A DNA stretch of 64,000 bases from Paenibacillus piscarius (GTDB taxonomy: Bacteria > Bacillota > Bacilli > Paenibacillales > Paenibacillaceae). The first letter of the stretch is position 1, and each line of letters begins with the position of its first letter. The notes below the pieces were generated by a model. It saw only the letters and a program-made list of their open reading frames with translations. It did no database searches and was not told the origin of the DNA. The position numbers and the translations under genes were made by a program. This document shows positions 41,701-50,212 of the stretch, one piece after another. Location: NCBI RefSeq assembly GCF_022234545.1, contig NZ_JAIEUI010000007.1:186001-250000 (forward strand), read 5' to 3'.

Positions 41701-43535
41701 TGGGGCTGTACAATGGCTGCGGAGAGATGGGCTTCCTTCACGGCACCGGAGGACAGCTTATCTCCAGTAACCGAACCGGCTTGCAGGGCCGACGAGGTCA
41801 CGCTGCTCTCGCCAAGATGGCGGCGCTCGATCGCGCCGGGGGCCAGATGCCCGGCATCGACCGCTTCCTCCTGCAGCGCCCGGCTGCTGATGCTTCCATC
41901 CGCCAGATGCTTCTCTTCCACAGCACAGACGGCAATATGCTCACCGCTTACCGCTTCTTTAGCTATGATGTAACCGCCGACAGCGCCACTGGCCAGCTTA
42001 GCTGATGTGATACTGCCGTCCGCCAGCTTGGCTGCGGTGATACTCTGCGGGCTCAGATGCTCCCCGGTTACCGCTTCATAACCCAGCTGTTCCTCGGTAA
42101 CCGCACCTCTGGCGAGATGAACGGTCTGCACAGAGTGCTCCTGCAGTTCCACCGATCCTACGGATTCCGGGGCCAGATGGGAATTCTCCACCGCTTCGCG
42201 GGCCAGGTGAGCCGCTGTGACAGCCTGCAGGGCGATCTGCGGACCGCGCACAGCCGATTTGGCAATATGGCGTGTGGTTACCGCTTCGTCCGCCAGCTTA
42301 TGGGGCAGAATGCTCTGATCGGCTATTTTGGAGGAGGTGACCGCCTGCTCGATTAGCTGGGTTGTGCCGACTGCACCCTCCGCCAGCTTCACGAAGGAAA
42401 TGCTGCGGTCGGCCAGATGCCGGCTGCCGATCTCCCCTTCGGCGATATGCTCCGCTGTAACACTCTCAGGACCCAGATGCTGGCTGCGGACCGCCTTCGC
42501 TGCGATCTGCCGTGACCCCACAGCCCCGTCCGCGAGCTGCCCGCTGTCGATAATGCCGGGCTGAAGCTGCTCCTTGCCGATGAGCCGTGCAGCCAGCTGT
42601 TCCCGCCCGATCGCACCCGGTGCCAGATGCTTGGCGGTAATAACGCCTTCGCCCACATGCCGGCTCTCGATGACCGCATCGGCCAGCTTGGTACTGCTGA
42701 CTTCGCCGTCGGCAATTTTGTCGCCGGATACGGCTTCATCCGCCAGCTTGGAGCGGTCGATGCTGCCGTTGCTGATATGGCGGCTGACAATGCTGCTGCT
42801 GAGAATTTTCTCGCCGGTGACCGCCCCGTCGTCCAGCAGCTCTGCCGTGATGATGCATTCACTGAGATGCCGGCTGCTGACCGCGCCATCCGCAATATGT
42901 CCTCCGTCGATAATCCGGTCCGCCAGCTTCTCTGGGCCGATGCTGCCGTCCTTCAGCTTCTCGCCGCCGATGGAATGATCGAGCAGCTTCCCTCCGCTGA
43001 TGCTGCTGTCAGCCAGATGCTCACCGGTGACCGATTCCGGTGCAATTTTGGAGGAGGTTACGGCCTTGTCCGCAAGGTTGATATTCTGCACTGCATAATC
43101 CTGAAGCCATAGTGTCCCGATGATGCCATGCTTCAGCTTGGAGCCGTCAATGGTCCGGGGAGCAATCTTCGCACCGGTAACGGCCGCGTCGGAGAGGTCG
43201 TCGGTGTAGACCGGCTGGAGGCGTTCTTTTTCCACAGGAGCTGCTGCGGTTGCTTCAAATATGGTCACTGTGCCTTCGTTCAGCGCTTCCTCCGCCGGTG
43301 CCGTTTCCTGAATATTCTCTTGATCAATCAGGGGTTGCCGGACCAGCTCTGCCGCCACCCCGCTTACCTGCAGCGCCTCATCCTGGGCCATAGCGGCCCT
43401 CACCTCAGCAGACTCTCTGTCTTCCTGTGTTCCGGGACTGCTGTTCAACATGCTAAGTTCAGTCTTATTGGGATCATCGATGAAATAAAGCGGTTTTTTG
43501 GAACGGCGTTGCTGTTTCCGTTTGGGACTCTTCAC
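38793..43535 (-). CDS. giant decapeptide-repeat surface protein with WIAxG-type C-terminal domain
   Basis: A 1580-residue protein in three parts. Residues 1-116 are a basic head (KSPKRKQQRRSKKPLYFIDD) and an acidic linker. Residues 117-1476 are 1360 residues of strict 10-residue repeats, i.e. 136 units with no indel by my count, consensus [GES]-[AS]-[VI]-x-x-x-[HKQ]-[LI]-[AQ]-[DPE] (e.g. GSIGPEKLAD, GAVSSRHLSE). Residues 1477-1580 are non-repetitive and end in a beta-rich domain with VEVTVSFDESFGHTGYVLVA and FYGVLSWIALG, resembling the end of H-type lectin domains. There is no signal peptide, as for spore coat/exosporium proteins made in the mother cell. Start is GTG with GGAGGAG 7 nt upstream. 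Glycosyltransferase genes follow in the same direction. Phage tail fibres carry similar repeats, but no phage genes are near. Confidence 0.9.
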   Translation of the reverse strand: MKSPKRKQQRRSKKPLYFIDDPNKTELSMLNSSPGTQEDRESAEVRAAMAQDEALQVSGVAAELVRQPLIDQENIQETAPAEEALNEGTVTIFEATAAAPVEKERLQPVYTDDLSDAAVTGAKIAPRTIDGSKLKHGIIGTLWLQDYAVQNINLADKAVTSSKIAPESVTGEHLADSSISGGKLLDHSIGGEKLKDGSIGPEKLADRIIDGGHIADGAVSSRHLSECIITAELLDDGAVTGEKILSSSIVSRHISNGSIDRSKLADEAVSGDKIADGEVSSTKLADAVIESRHVGEGVITAKHLAPGAIGREQLAARLIGKEQLQPGIIDSGQLADGAVGSRQIAAKAVRSQHLGPESVTAEHIAEGEIGSRHLADRSISFVKLAEGAVGTTQLIEQAVTSSKIADQSILPHKLADEAVTTRHIAKSAVRGPQIALQAVTAAHLAREAVENSHLAPESVGSVELQEHSVQTVHLARGAVTEEQLGYEAVTGEHLSPQSITAAKLADGSITSAKLASGAVGGYIIAKEAVSGEHIAVCAVEEKHLADGSISSRALQEEAVDAGHLAPGAIERRHLGESSVTSSALQAGSVTGDKLSSGAVKEAHLSAAIVQPHHLADYAVTSLKLSPESVTTDKLGDLSVTSVKLADGSVSADKLAVSAVQGEHLSAGAVGPDSLGNLSVQGRHLAPGSVGGAHIRPMSVGNGHILPSSVSSIQIQDGSIGSAKLADGAVASRHLSPESVEGAHLAEAAVKGRHVADGAIALEHLAEEVRSARILPDGSIGPEKLAAAAVEANHLADGSVQAVHLARQAVEGRHIRPGEITLAHLAEETRTADLLPDSSITGSKLGAGAVGAYHLAAGSVYGGHLAAGAVDSRHLRPGSILRGHLAEETLSAELLPDGSIGSVKLAAGAVSSLNLQQESIYGEHLVDAIVQERHLRPGLIKLAHLAEEVRSTELLPDGSIGGSKLAAGAVGSFHLAAGSVYGGHLAADAVDGRHIRPGSIQLEHLAAETLSAELLPDGSIDSVKLAAGAVQSQHLQPQSIEGVHLADEAVQQRHLGAGIVGLAHLAEEVRSAELLPDGSIDSGKLAIEAVGSLHLQPQSVDAEHLADGAVQEQHLGAGVIRLAHLAGEVRSADLLPDGSIQGNKLAAGAVGTVHLASGSVYGGHLAPEAVDSCHLRAGSIRREHLAGEIMTAEQLPDGSITGGKLVSGSVGPRELAEGAVSHSALQDEAVDGTKISPSAIQSRHLGEGSVHSHHIVQGAVTGDHLAPAIIDGHHIRAGSIRPEHLAGDVVTADQLPEGSIAGGKLASGSIGPRELAEGAVSHSALQDEAVDGTKISSFAIQSRHLEEDSVQSYHIVEGAVIGEHLAPAIIDGHHIRAGSIRPEHLAGDVMTADQLPDGSIAGGKLASGSIGARELAEGAVGRSALQDEAVDGTKISPFAIQSRHIDEESVHSHHIVQGAVTGDHLAPGSVNPEHLSFRPVQSAGNRDVLQQFGMTAFMFNGDAQSVEVTVSFDESFGHTGYVLVAMTNQPYFHASLKNRAGGEATIEVVRLKETQHFYGVLSWIALGTPLSRPSADHRAFD

Positions 43536-43756
43536 AAGCAGTCTCCTCCTTCCCTCTGTTGTTTCTTCTAGGCATCATATGCAGCCGCATGGGCGGATGA
43601 CACCATTATCTTCCATAGAGAACCTGACCTTCCCCCCTGTAAAAAAGGGCATCTGCCACCGCGCATCCGTCCAACCCTGGCGGGCAAGTACATACATACA
43701 ATGACAAGAGACGTCAATCTCCGGGAAGCTACTTCTAGATAACGGGAGGAACAAAC

Positions 43757-44854
43757 ATGGGGCAAACGCTCGTTGGGATACTGCTAAATGCCGCTATGCA
43801 CGGGGGCGTTCCCCGGCTAAGAACCGGACAGGAGTCTCTGGCTAACTACGAAGAGGCTGCTGCCGCATACGGGTTAACCCCTTGCTTTGTGAAGCTGTCC
43901 GACATCGATACACAGTCCGGCTTCAGCAGGGTCTATATGAAGACAGGGACTCAAGGATACCGGACGCACATCGTCCCGACACCGCAAATCATCCATAACC
44001 GGGCGATTTATGATCCGCATAGCAGCGGTATAGATCGCCTGGTTCAGCAGGGGATTCAGGTCTATAACAGATGCAACCGCTACGGCAAGGATCAGATTCA
44101 TGCCTTGCTGGAGCGTAACAAGGAGCTGCAGGCAGCACTGCCGGCCACCTCCTCCGGATTATCCGGCTTAAGGGAGATGATGGACCGCTATCCCGATCTC
44201 ATCCTCAAGCCATGCCGGGGCAGTGTCGGCAACGGCGTGATGCGCCTGACGCGCAGCGGCGGAGAACGTTGGATCTGGAGCTACTCACCCGCCGGCTCCA
44301 GGCGCTCGTTCATCCGGCCAGTCCGCCCGGACGCGCTGCCCCGGGCTCTCCGCGCCCGCCTCGCTGCCGTGCCTTATCTGGTTCAGGAACGGATTCCGCT
44401 GGCTGAAATCGGCGGACGCCCGTTCGATCTGCGCGTCACCGTGCAGCGGGGCTGGGGCGGGGCATGGCAGGTGACCGGGATGTTCGCGAAGCTCGCCGCA
44501 CCGGGAGGATTCGTCTCCAATATTGCCAGGGGAGGGGAAGCGCTGCAGACCTCATTTGTACTCGAACGGGCATTCCCCGGGGAGGAGGCAGCCAGGGTGC
44601 GCATGTCCGTCCTCTCCCTGAGTCTGGCGGTTGCCCGGGAGCTGGAGCAGAGCCTGCCGGGCCTGGCAGATCTCGGTCTGGACATCGGGGTGACGAAGCA
44701 AGGAAATCTCTATTTCATCGAATGCAACGGGCGCGACCAGCGTTACGGGTTCCGCAAGGCCGGGCTCAGCAGCGTCTGGAAAGACAGCTACCGGCAGCCG
44801 ATGGGCTATGCCAGATATCTGTACGAAGCAGCATTAAGAATGAACTCTTATTGA
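43757..44854 (+). CDS. YheC/YheD-family ATP-grasp spore coat-associated protein
   Basis: A 365-residue protein of the YheC/D group, associated with endospore coats in Bacillus. The N-terminal segment (VGILLNAAMHGGVPRL, KLSDIDTQSGFSRVYMKTGT) precedes an ATP-grasp domain: DLILKPCRGSVGNGVMRLTR, YLVQERIPLAEIGGRPFDLR, DLGLDIGVTKQGNLYFIECN. GRDQRYGFRKAG at the end matches family members. The catalytic Lys and the acidic E-x-N metal site are present. GGGAGG precedes the ATG. It is divergent from the giant repeat protein and followed 91 nt later by psd. It may ligate an amino acid to a coat component (inference). Confidence 0.9.
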   Translation: MGQTLVGILLNAAMHGGVPRLRTGQESLANYEEAAAAYGLTPCFVKLSDIDTQSGFSRVYMKTGTQGYRTHIVPTPQIIHNRAIYDPHSSGIDRLVQQGIQVYNRCNRYGKDQIHALLERNKELQAALPATSSGLSGLREMMDRYPDLILKPCRGSVGNGVMRLTRSGGERWIWSYSPAGSRRSFIRPVRPDALPRALRARLAAVPYLVQERIPLAEIGGRPFDLRVTVQRGWGGAWQVTGMFAKLAAPGGFVSNIARGGEALQTSFVLERAFPGEEAARVRMSVLSLSLAVARELEQSLPGLADLGLDIGVTKQGNLYFIECNGRDQRYGFRKAGLSSVWKDSYRQPMGYARYLYEAALRMNSY

Positions 44855-44945
44855 TTTGTCTCCTATTCTATGTCAATATAATGCAGAGCGGGTGGAGTCC
44901 CTTGGCACGGGCTTACACAGCTTGCATGACGGAAGGGAGATGGGC

Positions 44946-45737
44946 ATGGTTAAACAATTGCTGCGGCTGATGACCGAGCTGTCCTCGCACAGATGGCTTT
45001 CCCGCTTGATGGGGGCTTTTTCCCACAGCAGACTTAGCCGCTTTATGATTCCGGTATTCATTCGTTCCTATGGTATTCCTGCGGCCGAGGCAGAGAAGGC
45101 TGCCGGAGAATACCGCACACTGAATGAATTCTTCAGCCGCCGCCTGAAGCCGGGAATGCGCCCGGTGGCCAGCGGCGACCATACGGTGGCCAGTCCGGTG
45201 GACGCGATGATTACGGCCATGGGCGAGATCAACTGCGGAACGATAATGAATGTGAAGGGGCAGGATTATACGCTGGAGGACTTGCTTAATCACTCGCCAC
45301 ACCTCGAACTCTACAAAAAAGGCTATTATTTCGTGCTCTACCTGAGTCCCACCGATTATCACCGGATTCATTCCCCGTTAACCGGACAACTGCGGGAGAG
45401 CGACTATATCCGTGGACGGGCTTACCCCGTGAACGATTTCGGGATGCGGCATATGAAGAGTGTCCTGAGCCGTAACGAGCGGCTGATTACCTATATAGCC
45501 GGCAGCTACGGCGAGACCGCCGTGGTCAAGGTAGGCGCAATGAACGTGAGCAGTATCCGTTACACCGACGAAGCTGCCACGGAATGGCAGCGGGGAGACG
45601 ACCTGGCCTATTTCGAATTCGGCTCGACGGTGGTCCTGCTGATGGAGAGCGGCACCTTCACCCCGCGCCCGGGGCTGGCCCCGGACACCAAGGTGAAGAT
45701 GGGCGAGCTGCTGGGTGAGATGCGGCGGCCGGTATAA
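44946..45737 (+). CDS. psd: phosphatidylserine decarboxylase
   Basis: Makes phosphatidylethanolamine from phosphatidylserine at the membrane. A 263-residue proenzyme: TLNEFFSRRLKPGMRPV, VASPVDAMITAMGEI, LSPTDYHRIHSPLTG (conserved His residues) and EFGSTVVLLME, where cleavage before the Ser of GST gives the pyruvoyl cofactor. ATG 44946 has GGAAGGGAG upstream; the longer frame overlaps the preceding gene's end without a site. It lies downstream of YheC/YheD in the same direction and is closed by a strong terminator. Confidence 0.95.
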   Translation: MVKQLLRLMTELSSHRWLSRLMGAFSHSRLSRFMIPVFIRSYGIPAAEAEKAAGEYRTLNEFFSRRLKPGMRPVASGDHTVASPVDAMITAMGEINCGTIMNVKGQDYTLEDLLNHSPHLELYKKGYYFVLYLSPTDYHRIHSPLTGQLRESDYIRGRAYPVNDFGMRHMKSVLSRNERLITYIAGSYGETAVVKVGAMNVSSIRYTDEAATEWQRGDDLAYFEFGSTVVLLMESGTFTPRPGLAPDTKVKMGELLGEMRRPV

Positions 45738-45751
45738 CCTTAATTTAACTA

Positions 45752-45790
45752 AAAAAGGACTTAAGGCAGAAACAGCCTGAAGTCCTTTTT
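45752..45790 (+). terminator. terminator after psd
   Basis: Long stem AAAAAGGACTT-AGGC/GCCT-AAGTCCTTTTT ending in a T-run; also usable from the other strand for the DUF2569 gene. Confidence 0.9.
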
Positions 45791-45874
45791 AAGCTGCGGA
45801 TATTGCTATTCTTCCAGAGCCTTCTTAATACGATGAGATTACTCTTGGTAAAGAGCTTATTCATGTGTACCTTC

Positions 45875-46384
45875 TCATCTGACAAAAGTATTTCTTACCC
45901 GTTCAGATTTCCGGAAATAAGCGATCCATATCGCACAGGTGAGCACCCCCCGGACCAGGCCGCGCAGCGTGCTTCCATCCTCAAACTCAAAGGCCATTGG
46001 AATACTCCGGAGCAGAGCATAATCAATGATGACTATCAGCAGGTTAAGTGTGTAGAGCAAAATGATCATGCGCGGCATGAGCGCTTTCTTTTGATAGAAC
46101 AGAATCAAAGTTAGGACAGCAAGCAATAGAAGCACTCCATTGGCTGCGGCTTCAAATATAAGCGCAGGCGCCCAGAGCGGATGATACAATTCGCCTTGCG
46201 GGGATGCCAACACTCCCCAATATTCCCGGCCGAAGCTCGGAATATTATAATTGACCAATTGTAACGCTACGTTAAATATGGTTAAGATTAATCCGATCTG
46301 CACCAGCACCAGCCAGCCTCCTAGGCCTGACGGGCCTAGCGGTGAATAGGCCTTTGCCGGCTGCGGCTGTAAATTTGTCTCCAA
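45875..46384 (-). CDS. DUF2569-family membrane protein
   Basis: A 169-residue membrane protein with four hydrophobic helices. The N-terminal GLGGWLVLVQIGLILTIFNV and the middle ALMPRMIILLYTLNLLIVII are characteristic of DUF2569. Start is TTG 46384, preceded by AAGGAGG 8 nt upstream. Family function is unknown. Monocistronic. Confidence 0.82.
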   Translation of the reverse strand: METNLQPQPAKAYSPLGPSGLGGWLVLVQIGLILTIFNVALQLVNYNIPSFGREYWGVLASPQGELYHPLWAPALIFEAAANGVLLLLAVLTLILFYQKKALMPRMIILLYTLNLLIVIIDYALLRSIPMAFEFEDGSTLRGLVRGVLTCAIWIAYFRKSERVRNTFVR

Positions 46385-46470
46385 AATCTGTTCCTCCTTA
46401 TAATTGGTTGTTGCCTTAACAAGGATAACCAGATCACCACTTTTTTCTCAACCACAAAATTAATACAACC

Positions 46471-46515
46471 AAAACAAAAAGGGAGCTTCCCTGCCGAAAC
46501 GGCCGAATCACTCCC
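46471..46515 (-). terminator. terminator of gpmA
   Basis: On the minus strand GGGAG...CGGCCGTTTCGGC...CTCCC followed by TTTTTGTTTT, about 45 bp after the gpmA stop. Confidence 0.8.
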
Positions 46516-46559
46516 TCTACTATTCCTATTCACTATAACTGACCATAAACCTGCTCCTG

Positions 46560-47309
46560 CTACTCCGTCACCTTACTCTGATTCGCCACCTCACGCGCCT
46601 TCTGCTGCACCTCTTCGGGTTCGCCGAGGTAGAAGCGGCTGAGCGGCTTCACATCGTCATCGAGCTTGTAGACGAGCGGGACGCCGGTCGGGATGTTGAG
46701 GTCGAGCAGCGCGGTCTCGTCGATATCCTCCATGTACTTGATCAACGCCCGCAGCGTATTGCCGTGCGCCGAGATCAGCACCCGCTCCTTCTTGCGGATC
46801 AGCGGGACAATCCGGTTGGCCCAGAAGTCGCCGACCCGGTGCACGGTGTCCTCCAGGCTCTCCCCGTGCGGAATGTCGCCGGGCCGGACTTCCTTGTAAC
46901 GGACATCATTCCTTGCATAACGCGGGTCATCCGACTCCAGCTGCGGAGGCCGGACCGAGAGGCTGCGCCGCCAGATATGAAGCTGCTCTTCACCGTATTT
47001 CAGCGCGGTCTCGCTCTTGCTGAGGCCCTGCAGCGCCCCGTAATGGCGCTCGTTCAGCTTCCACGACTTCTGCACCGGAATCCACAGCAGGTCCATCTCG
47101 TCCAGGATATAGTTCAGCGTCTTGATCGAACGCTTCAGCACCGAGGCGAACGCCAGATCGAAGGTGTATCCGTTCTCCTTCAGCAGCCGGCCCGCTTTCT
47201 TGGCCTCCTCCACGCCCTTCTCCGTCAGATCGGGATCACTCCAGCCCGTAAACAGATTCTGCCGGTTATATTCACTCTCTCCATGCCGTATCAGAACGAT
47301 TTCGTACAT
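46560..47309 (-). CDS. gpmA: 2,3-bisphosphoglycerate-dependent phosphoglycerate mutase
   Basis: Interconverts 3- and 2-phosphoglycerate in glycolysis. 249 residues, normal length. The phosphohistidine motif is LIRHGESEYN, followed by LFTGWSDPDLTEKG, ASVLKRSIKTL, NERHYGALQGL, the catalytic PHGESLEDTV and second-His SAHGNTLRALI. Start after AAGGAGAGAG. Stands alone with its own terminator. Many Bacillota use the cofactor-independent GpmI instead, so this may be an additional isozyme. Confidence 0.97.
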   Translation of the reverse strand: MYEIVLIRHGESEYNRQNLFTGWSDPDLTEKGVEEAKKAGRLLKENGYTFDLAFASVLKRSIKTLNYILDEMDLLWIPVQKSWKLNERHYGALQGLSKSETALKYGEEQLHIWRRSLSVRPPQLESDDPRYARNDVRYKEVRPGDIPHGESLEDTVHRVGDFWANRIVPLIRKKERVLISAHGNTLRALIKYMEDIDETALLDLNIPTGVPLVYKLDDDVKPLSRFYLGEPEEVQQKAREVANQSKVTE

Positions 47310-47782
47310 AAGCTCTCTCCTTCTCCCGTGTATAAGTGTACATTTCGCGGTGCTTTCCCTCTATTGTGTCACAGAGCGGTGTCCGCTTCAACTTCAGGCC
47401 CGCCTGCTGCACCAATCCTATGTATATACCCCGGCAGGCAGGATTTCAACACGTTGTGCGGGCCCATTCCCTGCTGTGCTGGACGGTTTGCGGACTGGAG
47501 AGCCGCTATTGCAGCGATACAGCCAGACCACGCAACTCAGGCGGACTCAGATGCGCTTAAGCCGGCCCACACGCCTCCATTTCGGCCCCAATCCGCCAGA
47601 TAACGGCCCCTGAGTCCGCAGCGGGCGGAAGTAGTGCTTTTTTCGCAAAATAAGGTCCTCTCAGTCCGCATAGCACACAATGGCACGTTAAACATCTAAG
47701 CCCTCATAGCACCCATCACACTACACATTGGCACATCAGGCACTCATAGCACTTATAGCACACCCAGCACAACTCCCCCGCT
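47310..47782. repeat. gap with second cluster of GGACTSAG repeats and an ATAGCAC-rich stretch
   Basis: 473 bp without a gene. 47480-47672 holds four copies of the short repeat also found at 6431-6617: GGACTGGAGAGCCGCTATT (about 47492) and GGACTCAGATGCGCTTA (about 47541) on plus, GGACTCAGGGGCCGTTATC (about 47600-47618) and GGACTGAGAGGACCTTATTT (about 47650-47669) on minus. 47670-47770 is a simple-sequence stretch with repeated ATAGCAC and TGGCACRT words. No promoter or terminator is clear. Confidence 0.7.
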
Positions 47783-48568
47783 TCAGCGGATCTCCGACGG
47801 ACTCTTCCCGGTGTGCTGCTTGAACTGGCGGCTGAAGAAGAAAATATCCCGGTAGCCGAGCGCATCCGCCACCTCTGTGACGTTCATGCCCGCGTAGAGC
47901 AGCAGGTGCTGGGCCCGTTCAATCCGTGCGCGGATCACATAGGACTGGACCGAGGAGCCGGTAATCTCCTTGAACTTGATCGAGAAGTAGCGCGGGGACA
48001 GCCCGGCCCGGGAGGCCAGGTCCTCGACCCGGTGGGCCGCGCCGGGATGCTGGCTGACATAGTTCGCGACCTCATGGATTACCTCGGCGAGCTGGTTGCT
48101 GACATGGCGCTCCACCGGCACCACCTGATCCTGCCGCAGCAGATGGATCATCAGCTGCTTCAGAATCAGCCGGCCCTCCTCCTCCGCAGCATAGGTCTGC
48201 ACCAGGAACAGACGGACGTAACGGGCCAGCAGGTGCTCGAATTCCACCGTCTCCTCCAGCTCATGATAAGCGGCCGGAAGCTCGGTGACCTCCTCGGTCA
48301 CATCGAAGTGAATATATGTAATGACGAGCGGTTTTTGCGGATTATGTGTTGCGCTGGTGTAATCCCCCGGCCGGAACAGGAAGCAGCTTCCCTTTCCCAC
48401 CTGATAAGGCACTCCGTTACGCACAACCGTACCCTCTCCGCTCCAGACATAGAACAAGTCATAATTTTGCAGCGGCTTCTCTCTTTTTTGCCACTTCCAG
48501 CCCGGTTCACAGACAATCTTCGCCAGGGCCGGGAGGATGACAAAAGAGGATGGCGATGCATGAAGCAT
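47783..48568 (-). CDS. AraC-family transcriptional regulator with cupin sensor domain
   Basis: A 261-residue regulator. The N-terminal cupin-like domain has YDLFYVWSGEGTVVRNGVPY, then GSCFLFRPGDYTSATHNP. The C-terminal double HTH has VEDLASRAGLSPRYFSIKFK and VTEVADALGYRDIFFFSRQF with the family ending HTGKSPSEIR. Such proteins in Paenibacillus often control carbohydrate use. Start after AGGAGG. It is divergent from an aminotransferase gene, but no operator was found. Target unknown. Confidence 0.9.
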   Translation of the reverse strand: MLHASPSSFVILPALAKIVCEPGWKWQKREKPLQNYDLFYVWSGEGTVVRNGVPYQVGKGSCFLFRPGDYTSATHNPQKPLVITYIHFDVTEEVTELPAAYHELEETVEFEHLLARYVRLFLVQTYAAEEEGRLILKQLMIHLLRQDQVVPVERHVSNQLAEVIHEVANYVSQHPGAAHRVEDLASRAGLSPRYFSIKFKEITGSSVQSYVIRARIERAQHLLLYAGMNVTEVADALGYRDIFFFSRQFKQHTGKSPSEIR

Positions 48569-48750
48569 ATCATTCCCTCCTAAACATAATGCGGATAGCC
48601 CGCTTCTTCAGAATAACAGTACAGCAAATTCACAGTAAAAGTGTACGCTTACTTTTTTATAATACCTTGTCCGCTTCCTGTTTGTACATCTTCACACCAG
48701 CCGCTGTTCAGGCTTCTGCAAAAGTATTTATGAAAAGACAGCATTCTTCG

Positions 48751-48779
48751 TGACGGGGGCAATCGGCGATGTTATAATG
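48751..48779 (+). promoter_or_regulatory. promoter of the aminotransferase gene
   Basis: TATAAT at 48774-48779 with a weak -35 (GTGACG, 48751-48756) at 17 bp. The perfect -10 lies about 50 bp before the start codon. Confidence 0.6.
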
Positions 48780-48831
48780 TTAGGCAATGTTAACGTATCT
48801 ATCCCAGAAGAATACCGGAAGGATGAAACTG

Positions 48832-50133
48832 ATGAATCCACTGGCTGGACAATTGAATGACAGCATTAAGGCAGGCAATGAATATGTGTACGATATGCTC
48901 TCTAGTCTCGGCAAAGCGATCTATTTCCCCAAAGAGGGAATCTTGAGCCAATCCGCAGAAGCAGCGGCTCATGCCAAAAAGTATAATGCGACCATCGGGA
49001 TTGCTACCGAGCACGGGATGCCGATGCATCTTGATGTGATTCAGAATAAGTTATCCGCGTTCAGCCCCAAGGACCTGTACGGTTACGCGCCTCCGGCGGG
49101 CAAGCCTGAGCTGCGCTCGGTCTGGCGGGAGAAGATGATCCGCGAGAATCCGTCGCTTGAAGGCAAGTCGATCAGCAATCCGGTGGTCACGAACGCGCTG
49201 ACCCACGGGCTGAGCATCGTTGCCGATCTGTTCGCAGAGCCAGGGGACGCCGTCATCTATCCGGACAAAAACTGGGAGAACTACGAGCTGACCTTCGGCA
49301 TCCGCCGTCTGACCGAGACGGTGAATTACCCGCTGTTCACCGAAGACATGAGCTTCAACAGCGAGGGGCTGCTGGATGCCCTGCTGGCCCAGAAGGAGCG
49401 CGGCAAGGCGATTGTGCTGCTGAACTTCCCGAACAACCCGACCGGCTATACCCCGGGCCTCAAGGAAGGCGAAGCCATCGTCGCCGCCATTGCGCGCGCC
49501 GCCGAGGAAGGCATCAATGTGGTGGTGGTGAGCGATGATGCTTATTTCGGACTCTTTTTCGAGGAGTCGCTGAAGGAATCACTGTTCGGCAAGCTGGCGA
49601 ACCTGCATCCGCGCGTGCTGGCCGTCAAGATTGACGGAGCCACCAAAGAGGAATTCGTCTGGGGCTTCCGCGTCGGCTTCATCACCTACGCCTCGGAGAA
49701 TAAGGAGCTGCTGGCAGCGCTGGAGCAGAAGACGCTCGGTATTATCCGGGCCACCATCTCCAGCGGAGCGCATCCTTCGCAGACCTTCGTGCTGGACGCC
49801 CTGAAGTCGCCGGAATTCGCCGCCCAGAAGGAAGAGAAGTTCCAGATCATGAAGGGCCGGGCCAACAAGGTGAAGGCGCTGCTGGACAGCGGCAAATACG
49901 GCTCTGACGTATGGACCTATTATCCGTTCAACTCCGGGTATTTCATGTGCCTGAAGCTGCTGACCGTGCCTGCGGAAGAGCTGCGGCTCCACCTGATCCA
50001 CACCTACGGACTGGGAACCATCGCGCTCGGCGACAGCGATCTGCGCATTGCCTTCTCCTGCATCGAGGAAGATCAGCTGGAGGATCTGTTTGATCTGGTC
50101 TATGCGGGCATCCGCGACCTGGAGAAGGCCTGA
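48832..50133 (+). CDS. PLP-dependent aminotransferase, class I/II
   Basis: A 433-residue fold-type I enzyme. GYAPPAGKPELRSVWREKMI is the N-terminal substrate segment, NALTHGLSIVADLFAEPGDA the cofactor phosphate region, IVLLNFPNNPTGYTPG the conserved NNPTGY turn, VVVVSDDAYFGLFFEE the Asp/Tyr pair for PLP, and VKIDGATKEEFVWGFRVGF holds the Schiff-base Lys, with an Arg for phosphate. ATG 48832 follows GGAAGG by 9 nt. The variant T-K-E-E around the Lys places it with poorly studied aminotransferases; substrate unknown. Confidence 0.88.
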   Translation: MNPLAGQLNDSIKAGNEYVYDMLSSLGKAIYFPKEGILSQSAEAAAHAKKYNATIGIATEHGMPMHLDVIQNKLSAFSPKDLYGYAPPAGKPELRSVWREKMIRENPSLEGKSISNPVVTNALTHGLSIVADLFAEPGDAVIYPDKNWENYELTFGIRRLTETVNYPLFTEDMSFNSEGLLDALLAQKERGKAIVLLNFPNNPTGYTPGLKEGEAIVAAIARAAEEGINVVVVSDDAYFGLFFEESLKESLFGKLANLHPRVLAVKIDGATKEEFVWGFRVGFITYASENKELLAALEQKTLGIIRATISSGAHPSQTFVLDALKSPEFAAQKEEKFQIMKGRANKVKALLDSGKYGSDVWTYYPFNSGYFMCLKLLTVPAEELRLHLIHTYGLGTIALGDSDLRIAFSCIEEDQLEDLFDLVYAGIRDLEKA

Positions 50134-50157
50134 TTCGCAATTTACATGTGTTTTCAT

Positions 50158-50185
50158 CAGCTCCCGGACGGGGGCTGATTTTTTT
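50158..50185 (+). terminator. terminator of the aminotransferase gene
   Basis: 8-bp stem CAGCTCCC/GGGGGCTG (one G-T pair) with a GGAC loop and seven T residues. Confidence 0.9.
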
Positions 50186-50212
50186 ATGCGGTGCTGCGGC
50201 ATTGGCCTATAC

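Noticed and set aside
38793..43535. Prophage tail fibre as explanation for the decapeptide protein
   Set aside because: Similar repeats occur in tail fibres, but no capsid, tail, integrase or lysis gene is present; neighbours are spore and glycosylation genes. Kept as an alternative for the repeat's origin only.
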